From assembly GCF_023657595.1 (NCBI RefSeq), contig NZ_CP098323.1, positions 1,140,001 to 1,204,000 of the forward strand: a stretch of 64,000 nt of DNA, in the 5' to 3' direction. The stretch is from Cytobacillus firmus (GTDB taxonomy: Bacteria > Bacillota > Bacilli > Bacillales > Cytobacillaceae). Shown one piece after another: positions 6,571 through 14,834 of the stretch (within the stretch, counting starts at the first letter, position 1; every line of letters starts with the position of its first letter). The notes below the pieces were generated by a model that searched no databases, had not been told where the DNA came from, and worked only from the letters and a program-made list of their open reading frames with translations. A program made the translations under genes and the position numbers.

Positions 6571-8466
6571 ATGGATATTCTAAAAAAAATTGAGATGTAC
6601 AGACACGAGGAAGAAAAGCTTAAATGGGAAGGGACTTTTGGAGAGTATTTAGAAATTGTCAAAGAGAAGCCATGGGTTGCCCAGTCAGCACATTCGCGGG
6701 TATATAATATGATTAAGGATGCCGGTGTCGAAGAAGTGAAAGGGCAAAAACGATACCAATTTTTCAGCAATCAGCTCTTTGGATTAGAAGAAGCATTGGA
6801 AAGGCTGGTAGAAGAGTATTTTCACCCTGCTGCCAAACGCCTTGATGTCCGTAAAAGGATCCTTTTATTAATGGGTCCTGTCAGCGGCGGTAAATCAACT
6901 TTAGTGACAATGCTAAAGAGAGGTTTGGAGCAATATTCCCACGCTGAAAGGGGCGCGGTCTATGCTATTAAGGGCTGCCCAATGCATGAAGATCCGCTTC
7001 ATTTAATTCCGCATCACCTCCGCAAGGATTTTTATGATGAGTATGGAATAAGAATTGAAGGAAACCTATCGCCATTGAATAGTATGCGTCTCGAACAGGA
7101 GTATGGCGGCCGCATAGAAGATGTTTTAATTGAACGAATCATTTTCTCCGAAGACCGCAGGGTGGGGATTGGAACTTTCAGCCCTTCAGATCCGAAATCC
7201 CAGGATATTGCTGATCTGACTGGAAGCATTGACTTTTCAACTATTGCTGAATATGGTTCAGAATCCGATCCTCGTGCCTACCGTTTCGACGGGGAACTGA
7301 ATAAAGCAAACCGCGGTATGATGGAATTCCAGGAAATGCTGAAGTGTGACGAGAAGTTTTTATGGCATTTATTATCCCTGACTCAGGAAGGCAACTTTAA
7401 AGCCGGACGCTTTGCCCTGATTTCGGCAGATGAGCTAATTGTCGCTCACACGAATGAAACAGAGTATCGTTCATTCATTTCCAATAAAAAGAATGAAGCT
7501 TTGCATTCCAGGATAATCGTTATGCCAATCCCATATAATTTAAAGGTTTCAGAGGAAGAGAAGATTTACGATAAAATGATCCGTGAAAGCGATGTTTCCA
7601 ATGTGCACATTGCACCGCATACTTTAAGAGTGGCAGCGATGTTTACGATTTTAACCCGCATGAAGGATCCGAAAAAAGGCGATATTGATTTAGTTAAGAA
7701 AATGCGTTTGTATGATGGAGAGAGTGTTGAAGGCTATAATAGAGCAGATGTGGAAGAATTGAAAAAAGAGCATGCAGATGAGGGCATGAGCGGCATTGAC
7801 CCGCGTTATGTCATCAACAGGATCTCTTCGACAATCATCCGCAAAAATATCACAAGCATCAATGCGCTGGATGTATTGCGATCGCTAAAAGAAGGATTGG
7901 ATCAGCATCCATCCATTACTCCAGAGCTTAAGGAAAGATATCTGAACTTTATTTCTCTGGCCCGCAAAGAGTATGATGATATCGCTAAGAAAGAAGTCCA
8001 AAAGGCATTTGTTTACTCCTATGAAGAATCTGCGAAAACGCTTATGGAAAACTATCTTGATAATGTTGAAGCATACTGCAATAAAGCGAAACTGCGCGAC
8101 CCATTAACCGGTGAGGAAATCAGTCCGGATGAAAAGCTGATGCGCTCAATCGAAGAGCAGATCGGCATCTCCGAAAATGCGAAGAAAGCATTCAGGGAGG
8201 AAATCCTCATCCGCATCTCCGCTTATGCCAGGAAAGGCAAGCGCTTTGATTATAATTCGCATGACCGTCTGCGCGAAGCCATTCAGAAGAAACTCTTTGC
8301 CGACCTGAAGGATGTCGTGAAAATCACAACATCTTCAAAAACGCCGGATGAGCAGCAGCTGAAGAAGGTGAATGAGGTAGTAGCACGTCTGATCGACGAA
8401 CATGGATATAACTCCACATCAGCAAACGAACTGCTCCGCTATGTGGGAAGCTTGCTGAATCGATAA
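6571..8466 (+). CDS. prkA: serine protein kinase/AAA+ protein PrkA
   Basis: PrkA is an AAA+ domain protein with a kinase-like C-terminal part; in B. subtilis it is sporulation-expressed, and an ATP-dependent protease activity has also been proposed. The 631 residues, exactly the B. subtilis length, include Walker A GPVSGGKS (102-109), a segment with GIGTFSPSDPKSQDIADLTG, and EFQEMLKCDEKFLWHLLSLT. ATG 6571 follows GGGGGAGG. yhbH lies downstream and spoVR is in the same window, the other two members of the conserved PrkA-YhbH-SpoVR group (yeaG-yeaH-ycgB in enterobacteria). Confidence 0.96.
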   Translation: MDILKKIEMYRHEEEKLKWEGTFGEYLEIVKEKPWVAQSAHSRVYNMIKDAGVEEVKGQKRYQFFSNQLFGLEEALERLVEEYFHPAAKRLDVRKRILLLMGPVSGGKSTLVTMLKRGLEQYSHAERGAVYAIKGCPMHEDPLHLIPHHLRKDFYDEYGIRIEGNLSPLNSMRLEQEYGGRIEDVLIERIIFSEDRRVGIGTFSPSDPKSQDIADLTGSIDFSTIAEYGSESDPRAYRFDGELNKANRGMMEFQEMLKCDEKFLWHLLSLTQEGNFKAGRFALISADELIVAHTNETEYRSFISNKKNEALHSRIIVMPIPYNLKVSEEEKIYDKMIRESDVSNVHIAPHTLRVAAMFTILTRMKDPKKGDIDLVKKMRLYDGESVEGYNRADVEELKKEHADEGMSGIDPRYVINRISSTIIRKNITSINALDVLRSLKEGLDQHPSITPELKERYLNFISLARKEYDDIAKKEVQKAFVYSYEESAKTLMENYLDNVEAYCNKAKLRDPLTGEEISPDEKLMRSIEEQIGISENAKKAFREEILIRISAYARKGKRFDYNSHDRLREAIQKKLFADLKDVVKITTSSKTPDEQQLKKVNEVVARLIDEHGYNSTSANELLRYVGSLLNR

Positions 8467-8473
8467 ATGGAGG

Positions 8474-8505
8474 GCCTGGCAGTATTGCTGCCAGGCTTAT
8501 TTTTT
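8474..8505 (+). terminator. terminator after prkA
   Basis: GCCTGGCAG / CTGCCAGGC hairpin followed by TTATTTTTT. Confidence 0.9.
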
Positions 8506-8533
8506 AGTATGTAATTAATAGATTTAATACATA

Positions 8534-8560
8534 TAAAAAAAGAGGCTTCGAAAAGCCTCT
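8534..8560 (-). terminator. terminator of the small zinc-ribbon gene
   Basis: AGAGGCTT / AAGCCTCT hairpin immediately after the stop codon; the opposite-strand reading ends in seven T residues. Confidence 0.8.
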
Positions 8561-8701
8561 TCATCTATTTTTGTCGATTTTTAATGCGGGTTCTTTCTTT
8601 TTTTTCTGGCATTCCGGACAGATTGGCTTATTTTCAAGGTAAACGGTCCGCTCAAATATCGATAATTCACCGCACCAGCTGCAGCAAAGGATTTCACTCA
8701 T
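8561..8701 (-). CDS. 46-residue zinc-ribbon-like protein
   Basis: The peptide has two cysteine pairs, CCSWCGEL at residues 6-13 and CPECQKKKK near residue 33, the layout of a minimal zinc ribbon, then a Lys-rich tail. A strong AAAGGGGGG ribosome binding site precedes ATG 8701 and a terminator follows the TGA at once, so this is a complete single-gene unit. No known family was recognised with certainty; a nucleic-acid or protein-binding role would fit but is a guess. Confidence 0.7.
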   Translation of the reverse strand: MSEILCCSWCGELSIFERTVYLENKPICPECQKKKKEPALKIDKNR

Positions 8702-8770
8702 AAAATCCCCCCCTTTTGTATAATCCTATTTACACTTGGCCATAATTATGCCTGCAGAATCAGTATAAAA

Positions 8771-8796
8771 GTTTAGATTAGCCCGTTTAGGGGTAT
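8771..8796 (+). promoter_or_regulatory. sigma-B-type promoter
   Basis: GTTTAG (8771-8776) and GGGTAT (8791-8796) with a 14-base spacer closely match the sigma-B consensus GTTTAA-N12-15-GGGTAT. The next start codon is 23 bases away. Confidence 0.65.
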
Positions 8797-8818
8797 ATAT
8801 ACAGCAGAGGTGATATTC

Positions 8819-9004
8819 ATGAAAAAGAAAGAATTAGATAAGGATTATACACCGAGAAACAGCTCAATGGCAGAAAATATTGAGGAAATGGAAAACCTGG
8901 GCAAGCAGATGGAAAATCTCCGGACCAATAAAGAATTAAAAGAGGATTACGATAAATATCCGGATCCTATTCAGAATAAAAACAAAGACAAGAACCTTCG
9001 CTAA
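8819..9004 (+). CDS. 61-residue charged hypothetical protein
   Basis: A hydrophilic, Lys/Glu/Asn-rich peptide without cysteine or membrane segment, probably partly helical (ENIEEMENLGKQMENL) and otherwise disordered. GCAGAGGTG precedes ATG 8819. The sigma-B-like promoter just upstream suggests induction by general stress. Its stop codon lies inside the terminator hairpin. No family is recognised; small charged proteins of this kind are common in the sigma-B regulon. Confidence 0.75.
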   Translation: MKKKELDKDYTPRNSSMAENIEEMENLGKQMENLRTNKELKEDYDKYPDPIQNKNKDKNLR

Positions 9005-9020
9005 CCGCGGAGGTTTATTT
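8993..9020 (+). terminator. terminator overlapping the stop of the 61-residue gene
   Basis: AACCTTCGC / GCGGAGGTT forms a nine-pair stem with loop TAACC, followed by TATTTTG. Confidence 0.75.
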
Positions 9021-9285
9021 TGTATAAAAAATGGGCTTGTCCAAAAGATGCTTCGAATGTCTTATTGTCAAAATTATTTGTAAATTATTTTGCCTTCCCG
9101 CATATGATAGAGTAATAAACATTTCTTTGTATTGGTGCATGAATATCAAAATCACTGCCGGGAAATGAATCTATGAAATGAAGGCAGACTGCTGAAATGG
9201 GGATGTTTCATCTTTTTTGACACTCGCGATATTGTATGTTGGAAAGCTGTAATGTGTGAAATTTAATTTAAAAGGAGGGGTTAAC

Positions 9286-10458
9286 ATGACGAATGTCAAT
9301 AACCATCAGTTTGTGATTTCCCAAGAAGATTGGTCCCTCCATCGCAAAGGCTATGATGACCAGCAGCGTCATCAGGATAAAGTCCAGGAAGCAATCCGCA
9401 ACAATTTGCCTGATTTAATAACGGAAGAAAACATTGTAATGTCGAATGGGCGGGAAGTGGTAAAGATTCCGATTCGCTCATTGGATGAATACAAAATCCG
9501 TTATAACTATGATAAAAACAAACATGTCGGCCAAGGCGATGGAGATAGCCAGATTGGAGATGTAGTGGCCCGTGACGGATCCGGCAGCAAGAAAGGACCC
9601 GGAAAGGGGCAAGGAGCAGGCGACCAGGCAGGCGAGGATTATTTTGAAGCAGAAGTATCACTGATGGAAATTGAAGAAGCTTTATTTAAACAATTGGAAT
9701 TACCTAATTTAAAGAGAAAAGAACAGGATGAAAATGTGATAGAGGATATTGAATTTAATGACATCAGAAAGACAGGGTTAATGGGCAATATTGATAAGAA
9801 AAGGACCATGATGTCGGCATTTAAGCGCAACGCAATGAAGGGAAAGGCAGCGTTCCACCCGATTTATAAGGAAGATTTGAAGTTTAAGACCTGGAACGAA
9901 ATTGTAAAGCCTGATTCAAAGGCTGTCGTGCTTGCGATGATGGATACGAGCGGATCGATGGGGATATGGGAAAAGTATATGGCCAGAAGCTTTTTCTTCT
10001 GGATGACGCGGTTCCTGAGAACCAAATATGAGACAGTTGAAATTGAATTTATTGCCCACCATACAGAAGCAAAAGTGGTTTCAGAAGAGGACTTTTTTTC
10101 AAAAGGAGAAAGCGGTGGAACGATTTGTTCATCTGCCTACCGAAAAGCACTTGAGCTGATAGATGCCAAGTACGATCCGCGTAAATTTAATATTTACCCT
10201 TTCCACTTCTCAGACGGTGATAACCTGACCTCTGATAATGCCCGCTGTGTCAAGCTTGTGGAAGACCTGATGAAGGTGTCCAATATGTTTGGATACGGTG
10301 AGGTCAACCAGTACAACCGCCACTCGACCCTGATGTCCGCCTATAAAAATATCAAAAATGATGATTTCCGATATTTTATTCTTAAGCAAAAAGCAGATGT
10401 ATTCCATGCAATGAAAAGCTTTTTCAAACAGGAAGAGGATAAGAAGAAATATGCCTAA
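9286..10458 (+). CDS. yhbH: sporulation protein YhbH (DUF444, VWA-like)
   Basis: A 390-residue DUF444 protein (B. subtilis YhbH, E. coli YeaH) needed for efficient sporulation. A glycine-rich linker lies near residues 92-117, and a von Willebrand A-like domain begins at about 213 with the metal-site motif MDTSGSM (Asp220-Ser224). The family works with PrkA and SpoVR; the molecular activity is not defined. ATG 9286 is preceded by AAAGGAGGGG; an in-frame ATG 30 bases upstream lacks a site. It is separated from prkA by two small genes. Confidence 0.95.
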   Translation: MTNVNNHQFVISQEDWSLHRKGYDDQQRHQDKVQEAIRNNLPDLITEENIVMSNGREVVKIPIRSLDEYKIRYNYDKNKHVGQGDGDSQIGDVVARDGSGSKKGPGKGQGAGDQAGEDYFEAEVSLMEIEEALFKQLELPNLKRKEQDENVIEDIEFNDIRKTGLMGNIDKKRTMMSAFKRNAMKGKAAFHPIYKEDLKFKTWNEIVKPDSKAVVLAMMDTSGSMGIWEKYMARSFFFWMTRFLRTKYETVEIEFIAHHTEAKVVSEEDFFSKGESGGTICSSAYRKALELIDAKYDPRKFNIYPFHFSDGDNLTSDNARCVKLVEDLMKVSNMFGYGEVNQYNRHSTLMSAYKNIKNDDFRYFILKQKADVFHAMKSFFKQEEDKKKYA

Positions 10459-10481
10459 AGAGAGGGAAACCTCTCTTTTTG
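10459..10481 (+). terminator. terminator after yhbH
   Basis: AGAGAGG-GAAA-CCTCTCT tetraloop hairpin followed by TTTTG. Confidence 0.85.
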
Positions 10482-10487
10482 TTTCAG

Positions 10488-10513
10488 CAAAAAGCCCCCA
10501 TTTTCAGGGGGCT
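10488..10513 (-). terminator. terminator of the stress-protein gene
   Basis: AGCCCCC / GGGGGCT hairpin, with a T-run when read on the minus strand, just beyond the stop codon at 10518. Confidence 0.8.
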
Positions 10514-10517
10514 GCTG

Positions 10518-11126
10518 CTATTTAAGCCTGTCTTTTGTAAGCACTTCTTCCCGATTTACTTCACTGGTTTTCATCTCTGCTAAAGTATGTGAATGCTGAA
10601 CACGACTGGGATTCTCGTTGACACAGCATGTATCAGCGGATTTATCTGCCAGTGTTTTGATATCCGATTCATGGACAACCTCCCGGGCTGAAGCACTCTC
10701 CATATATCCTTCAGAGTTTTCGGCAGTGATTCTCTGATTGTCCTGCATGGAGTTTGGATATTTCCCATAATAGTCAGCGATTAAGACATATTTTCCGTCA
10801 AAAACCATGCCTGCGTATCGATCCAGGTCATGTTCATCAAACCGTGTACCATCTTTTTTATCGGGATCAATCCCTGAACTTGTGGCCGGATCTTCCCCCA
10901 TGAAAAGAGCTTTAACAGAATCAAGAAAACGCTGATTGCCCAGCTCCTGGGAACCGACTATTCGCAAGTTCACTCCGTAATTGTCTGCAAAGCTTTCAAG
11001 ATTTGCTCCATCCTTTGAGACGATCACAAGATTTTCCTTCTGATACCCATTTGACCCTGCACCTTCAATGGCTTCTTTAAGCTCTTGCTGTGTATCGTAT
11101 CCGCCTATTAATATATTCTTCTTCAT
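10518..11126 (-). CDS. general stress protein 17M-like (YflT domain)
   Basis: The N-terminal half of this 202-residue protein matches the heat-induced stress protein YflT/GSP17M domain: ILIGGYDTQQELKEAIE, then GYQKENLVIVSKD, and a long acidic segment ending with the DGKYVLIADYY strand. The C-terminal 60 residues are polar and low in complexity. These proteins are cytoplasmic sigma-B-regulon members of unknown biochemical role. ATG 11126 follows TGGGAG. A sigma-B-like promoter stands at 11163-11188. Confidence 0.85.
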   Translation of the reverse strand: MKKNILIGGYDTQQELKEAIEGAGSNGYQKENLVIVSKDGANLESFADNYGVNLRIVGSQELGNQRFLDSVKALFMGEDPATSSGIDPDKKDGTRFDEHDLDRYAGMVFDGKYVLIADYYGKYPNSMQDNQRITAENSEGYMESASAREVVHESDIKTLADKSADTCCVNENPSRVQHSHTLAEMKTSEVNREEVLTKDRLK

Positions 11127-11162
11127 ATTTTTCACTCCCAGTGTATTATGATATTTTTTTAT

Positions 11163-11188
11163 TTTCCCTGATTTGCAGGCGGAGAAAC
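11163..11188 (-). promoter_or_regulatory. candidate sigma-B promoter of the GSP17M-like gene
   Basis: On the minus strand GTTTCT and GGGAAA are separated by 14 bases, about 37 bases before the start codon. The match is moderate, and the gene family is a known sigma-B target in B. subtilis. Confidence 0.5.
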
Positions 11189-11334
11189 GTTCTTTTCCTT
11201 TTGAAGGCAGGATGCAATAATATATAGTCCGGAATCATTATTTGGCACAAGCCGTATAAATTAATAAAATGCAAAGAATACAGTATGATAAAGAGATAAT
11301 AACTTAATTGAATTGCTGCTGGAGGTGGGCAGAT

Positions 11335-11973
11335 ATGGAGATTGAGAAACTGGCTAAAAGGTTAAGGAACAGAACCCCCATCATTTTGGGGAGTGAGCGA
11401 TTTTCGAAGTTCGCTATTTTGCTTCCGCTGGTTGAAATCAATAATGAGGTACATGTCCTATTTGAAGTACGTTCACTAAAAATGAGAAGGCAGCCTGGGG
11501 AGGTATGTTTCCCCGGCGGAAGGATAGATCCGGAAGATAGGGATGAAGAACATACGGCCATCCGTGAAACCTCTGAGGAACTCGGTGTGGGCGAAGACAG
11601 CATCACAAATGTTTCCCCGCTGGATTACATGATTTCCTTCGGTCAAATTATTTACCCTTATGCAGGCATTATCCAAAACCCGGACAAGATTGTGCCGAAC
11701 CCTGATGAAGTAGAAGAGGTTTTTACTGTGCCTCTGTCATTTCTGAAAAAAGTAAAACCGGAAACGTATCACGTGAATTTTAAGGTAGAGCCAGAAGAAA
11801 ATTTTCCTTTTGATTTGATTGCCGGAGGTGAAAATTACAATTGGCAGACAAGGAGAGCGGAAGAGGTATTTTACTATTTCCAGGATAAGGTCATCTGGGG
11901 GCTGACTGCCAGAATTCTTAAGCATTTTCTTGAGATCATAACGGAAGATTTCAATGAAAGTGAAAGCGTCTGA
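11335..11973 (+). CDS. Nudix hydrolase, CoA pyrophosphatase type
   Basis: A 212-residue Nudix enzyme of the CoA-diphosphatase (NudL/YeaB) subfamily, which splits coenzyme A or acyl-CoA into phosphopantetheine and 3',5'-ADP. The Nudix box GGRIDPEDRDEEHTAIRETSEELG is complete, and the RRQPGEVCFPGG just before it matches the CoA-hydrolase (UPF0035) signature. ATG 11335 follows GGAGGTGG. No terminator follows; the next signal is the hom promoter 24 bases later. Confidence 0.9.
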   Translation: MEIEKLAKRLRNRTPIILGSERFSKFAILLPLVEINNEVHVLFEVRSLKMRRQPGEVCFPGGRIDPEDRDEEHTAIRETSEELGVGEDSITNVSPLDYMISFGQIIYPYAGIIQNPDKIVPNPDEVEEVFTVPLSFLKKVKPETYHVNFKVEPEENFPFDLIAGGENYNWQTRRAEEVFYYFQDKVIWGLTARILKHFLEIITEDFNESESV

Positions 11974-11996
11974 AGAAAATAATTTTTCAAAAAAGG

Positions 11997-12025
11997 TTGA
12001 CGTAGACCTGATAAATGTTTATGAT
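11997..12025 (+). promoter_or_regulatory. sigma-A promoter of the SAM-riboswitch/hom unit
   Basis: TTGACG (11997-12002) and TATGAT (12020-12025) are separated by 17 bases, with the riboswitch starting 26 bases later. Confidence 0.85.
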
Positions 12026-12050
12026 TCATATAAATTGAATACTTAGAAAC

Positions 12051-12152
12051 TTCTTATCAAGAGAGGCGGAGGGACTGACCCTATGAAGCCTCGGCAACCA
12101 GCATTCATGCACGGTGCCAAATTCAGAGGAATACATTTTCCGAAGATAAGAA
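12051..12152 (+). promoter_or_regulatory. SAM-I riboswitch (S box)
   Basis: Helix P1 TTCTTATC (12051-12058) / GATAAGAA (12145-12152) closes an aptamer with the S-box core: GAGAGGCGGAGGGACTG, then CCCTATGAAGCC, CGGCAACC and a later CGGTGCCAAATTC. S-adenosylmethionine binding would favour the terminator at 12179. The regulated gene is hom, which supplies homoserine for methionine synthesis. Confidence 0.95.
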
Positions 12153-12178
12153 GGCGGAATGAACGGAATATTAATTCA

Positions 12179-12218
12179 AACCCCTTCTTGTCTGTAATGG
12201 ACGGAAGGGGTTTTTTGT
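12179..12218 (+). terminator. riboswitch expression-platform terminator
   Basis: AACCCCTTC / GAAGGGGTT hairpin followed by TTTTTTGTTTT, positioned 27 bases after the aptamer. Confidence 0.9.
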
Positions 12219-12283
12219 TTTGATTGGAATACGCACTTTAAATCTGGCTATTTTCATAAGTTTTTTTGCTAATTTTATCTTAT

Positions 12284-12480
12284 TTACTGAGTTGATTGTA
12301 GCGGAAGGTGCGAGATCCTCGAAAATGCTATCGCATTTTCTTCGTGCGATGTTTATCTGAGGAAGCATATTCAACGTCCTGCGGGAGTAGCGGGACAGGT
12401 GAGACCCCGCAGACGCAGAGCGTCGAGGAGGCTCACCGCCTGCCCCGCGGAAAGCGAGTGCCTGGAGCGGAAATCAACGG
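12284..12480 (+). repeat. GC-rich palindromic repeat (MITE/REP-like), copy 1
   Basis: A 197-base element shared with 58476-58670 in the same orientation: both begin TTACTGAGTTGAT and end GGAAATCAACGG, giving terminal GTTGAT/ATCAAC inverted ends. Inside are GAAAATGC/GCATTTTC and the motifs CCTGCGGGAG, GAGACCCCGCAG, GAGGAGGCTC and CCCCGCGG. From memory, similar elements are scattered between genes in many Bacillaceae. It lies between the S-box terminator and hom, so it becomes part of the hom 5' leader. Confidence 0.8.
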
Positions 12481-12551
12481 ACATCTTTGATAGGCGAAAA
12501 ACAACATTTTATATGAAAAGAGCCTTAAATTTTAACAAGGGGGAATAAATA

Positions 12552-13769
12552 ATGTCAGCGATAACGATCGGGCTATTGGGGTTTGGAACTGTTGGAAAAG
12601 GAGTGTATGAAACAATCAGAAAGCATCAGGAAAGGCTTCAGGCGATACTCGGGAAAGAAGTGAAGGTTTCCGCTATCCTGGTCAAAAATGTGAATAAACA
12701 TTCTTTGCCTGATGATGAGGTGCTTTTAACAGATGACTTTCAGGATATTATTGAGCTTCCAAAGCTTGATGTCGTAATTGATGCCATTGTTGGCAGGGAG
12801 CCGGGCTATACGTATCTGCGCCAGGCCATATTGAGAGGATGCCACGTCATTACAGCGAATAAAGAGATGTTTGCATTTCATGGAAGTGAGCTTGCGAGGC
12901 TGGCAAAAGAAAAGAATGTATCACTGGGATTTGAAGCAACAGTCGGCGGCGGAATCCCCATCATTCAGACCATCAGGCAGCTGCTAAATGCCAACAGGAT
13001 CGAACGGATTGAAGGAATTTTAAATGGCACATCCAATTTCATTTTGACAAGTATGCGCGAGGAGAACTTATCATTTGAAGAAGCATTGAAAATCGCTCAG
13101 GAAAAAGGCTATGCAGAAGCCGATCCTAAAAACGATATCGAAGGATATGACGCCTTTTACAAAGCAGTTGTTCTGAGCGAGCTTGTATTCGGGAAAGCGC
13201 CGGAACAGGAATACTCTGTAAGAGAAGGCATTACTGATATTACGATTGAACAAATCCGTTTGGCTGATTCGCTGGGGCTGAAATTTAAACATATAGCATC
13301 AATTCAGAAGGAAAAAGATTCTGTCCGCTGTACAGTAAAGCCGGTCCTGACAGGAGAATCTCATCCTTTATACAGAGTAGAAGGCGTGCAGAATGCCGTT
13401 TCAATCGATGCGGATATTGTCGGAAATATCAGTTTGCAGGGACCTGGAGCAGGCATGTTCCCGACAGCGAGTGCGATTATTGAAGATCTGATTCATGTGG
13501 GCAAAGCCGATTTACCTTCAGTATTTGAGGAAGCTGGATCGGAAGAAACTGTTCCTGAACAGCCGCTCTGGGTAATATTGGGTGATGCTGAAGGATATGA
13601 ATTCCCTGAGGGAGTTGAAATCGCCAGCAAAGTGTCAGAACAGGCCCTGATCGTTAAGGGAGCTGCAGAAGCTGTGTCATTATTAGACAAATCCGGTTTG
13701 AAGGCTTATCAAGTGCTTGGAGATTATGCAGTCACGGCAGGGAAGTATAAGCAGGTACAGCCGGTCTAA
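12552..13769 (+). CDS. hom: homoserine dehydrogenase
   Basis: The enzyme reduces aspartate semialdehyde to homoserine with NAD(P)H, at the branch to methionine and threonine. The 405-residue protein has the N-terminal nucleotide fold GLLGFGTVGKGVYE, VITANKEMFAFHG around residue 99, and the catalytic-domain signature ILNGTSNFILTSM with GYAEADPKNDIEGYDA. The C-terminal 65 residues replace the usual ACT domain with a divergent segment. ATG 12552 follows AAGGGGGAA. Control by an S-box links this copy to methionine supply; a second hom in the thr operon is likely elsewhere. Confidence 0.95.
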   Translation: MSAITIGLLGFGTVGKGVYETIRKHQERLQAILGKEVKVSAILVKNVNKHSLPDDEVLLTDDFQDIIELPKLDVVIDAIVGREPGYTYLRQAILRGCHVITANKEMFAFHGSELARLAKEKNVSLGFEATVGGGIPIIQTIRQLLNANRIERIEGILNGTSNFILTSMREENLSFEEALKIAQEKGYAEADPKNDIEGYDAFYKAVVLSELVFGKAPEQEYSVREGITDITIEQIRLADSLGLKFKHIASIQKEKDSVRCTVKPVLTGESHPLYRVEGVQNAVSIDADIVGNISLQGPGAGMFPTASAIIEDLIHVGKADLPSVFEEAGSEETVPEQPLWVILGDAEGYEFPEGVEIASKVSEQALIVKGAAEAVSLLDKSGLKAYQVLGDYAVTAGKYKQVQPV

Positions 13770-13772
13770 AAA

Positions 13773-13806
13773 ACAGAAGGGGCAAGCCTTTGAGCTGCCC
13801 CTCCTG
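13773..13806. terminator. terminator between hom and the DUF2187-like gene
   Basis: CAG.AGGGGCA / TGCCCCT.CTG stem with loop around CCTTTG. The T-run is clear only on the minus strand, where it ends the 64-residue gene. Confidence 0.6.
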
Positions 13807-13830
13807 AAGTATGTTTAGAGATGGTGGATA

Positions 13831-14025
13831 CTAAGCCTGCTGTTTATTAAATAATGGATTATTTAATCCGGAATACAGGTCTTTAACATGAACTGTTACT
13901 ATCTTAGCGCCAATCTGGACATGGACCATATTATCAAAAACAGCTGTTACCAGGCCGTTTAATGAAACATTCGCACCAATATTTAGATCTTTGCCGGGAG
14001 ATTTAACATTTTTCTTGTTTGCCAT
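13831..14025 (-). CDS. 64-residue KOW-like/DUF2187-type protein
   Basis: A short beta-rich protein with GANVSLNGLVTAVFDNMVHVQI followed by VTVHVKDLYSGLNNP, which resembles the SH3-like fold of DUF2187/YkvS small proteins. The first 14 residues are basic (ANKKNVKSPGK). ATG 14025 has GATGGTG five bases upstream; an ATG 21 bases further out is in frame but has no site. The function is unknown; nucleic-acid binding is possible from fold and charge. Confidence 0.65.
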   Translation of the reverse strand: MANKKNVKSPGKDLNIGANVSLNGLVTAVFDNMVHVQIGAKIVTVHVKDLYSGLNNPLFNKQQA

Positions 14026-14163
14026 CGTAACACCATCCCATTCCAATTTATTGAAACTTATACATAGAATATTGCCTTTTTATAGTAAAATAAACGCTTT
14101 AATAAAAAAAGTCCAGTAAAATAGCTTGTTTTTTTATCGACAAATTGCAATGAAATTAGACAC

Positions 14164-14691
14164 TTATCTAAAAACAGCTGATGGTACATCGAACTGCCTC
14201 CATAGGAAGAGGATGAAAAGAATGGACAGTCCCCATGCGGCAGCTGGCCGCTTGTGGTGCACCCAAAGGATGGTAAACATAACAGCATTGAAAAGAATCG
14301 ACCATTTTAAACTCCAGCCATTATCGTACTTTATCAAATTTAATTTGATGTCAACAACCTCATTTACAGTATAGAGAAGGACCCAGCCTAAAATATAAAG
14401 CAGTTTCTTAATAAGTTTGCCGCCAGGAAATCTGTATAAATAGATCAAAATGGTTACCGGATACTTTACAGCCATTATGGAAAAACTGACATGGGTATTT
14501 GTAAGATTCACCTTCTCATCGACCCCCTGTGGATCATATGTCCACATCGGATAAAAATCTGAGAGCAGATATAAATATAAAAAATCCCCTAATATGTAAA
14601 AAAGGATGGTGGGATAATACATTTTCCAATTTCTCCAGTCACCCCACTTCCATAGAGCGAAAATCCACAAAAAAGCATAAAGAGCATTCAT
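14164..14691 (-). CDS. CBO0543-family membrane protein
   Basis: A 175-residue integral membrane protein with about five hydrophobic segments rich in Trp and Tyr (WIFALWKWGDWRNWKMYYP, FYILGDFLYLYLL, YILGWVLLYTVNEVVD, ILFILFLW). The pattern matches the CBO0543 family, found in spore-forming Firmicutes and of unknown role. ATG 14691 is preceded by GAAGAGGTG; a GTG nine bases upstream overlaps that site. Confidence 0.75.
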   Translation of the reverse strand: MNALYAFLWIFALWKWGDWRNWKMYYPTILFYILGDFLYLYLLSDFYPMWTYDPQGVDEKVNLTNTHVSFSIMAVKYPVTILIYLYRFPGGKLIKKLLYILGWVLLYTVNEVVDIKLNLIKYDNGWSLKWSILFNAVMFTILWVHHKRPAAAWGLSILFILFLWRQFDVPSAVFR

Positions 14692-14782
14692 TCCATTCAC
14701 CTCTTCAGAGAACGCACAGTTATTCCTATCCTATCCAATTTTTAAAAAAATAAAAAAACTAACAGGTTAAGGCAGATAAATA

Positions 14783-14825
14783 ACCGGAAAACCCAATCAG
14801 AAGGGGGCTTTCCGGTCGTTTTTTT
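14783..14825. terminator. terminator near the glycosylase gene
   Basis: ACCGGAAA / TTTCCGGT outer stem with an inner CCC/GGG, and TTTTTTT on the plus strand. Read on the minus strand it follows the glycosylase stop closely, with a weaker T-tract. Confidence 0.6.
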
Positions 14826-14834
14826 ACATAGCTG

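Noticed and set aside
9090-9120. Sigma-E-type -10 (CATATGAT) before yhbH
   Set aside because: A -35 element at the right spacing is missing, so the call would rest on the gene's known biology alone.
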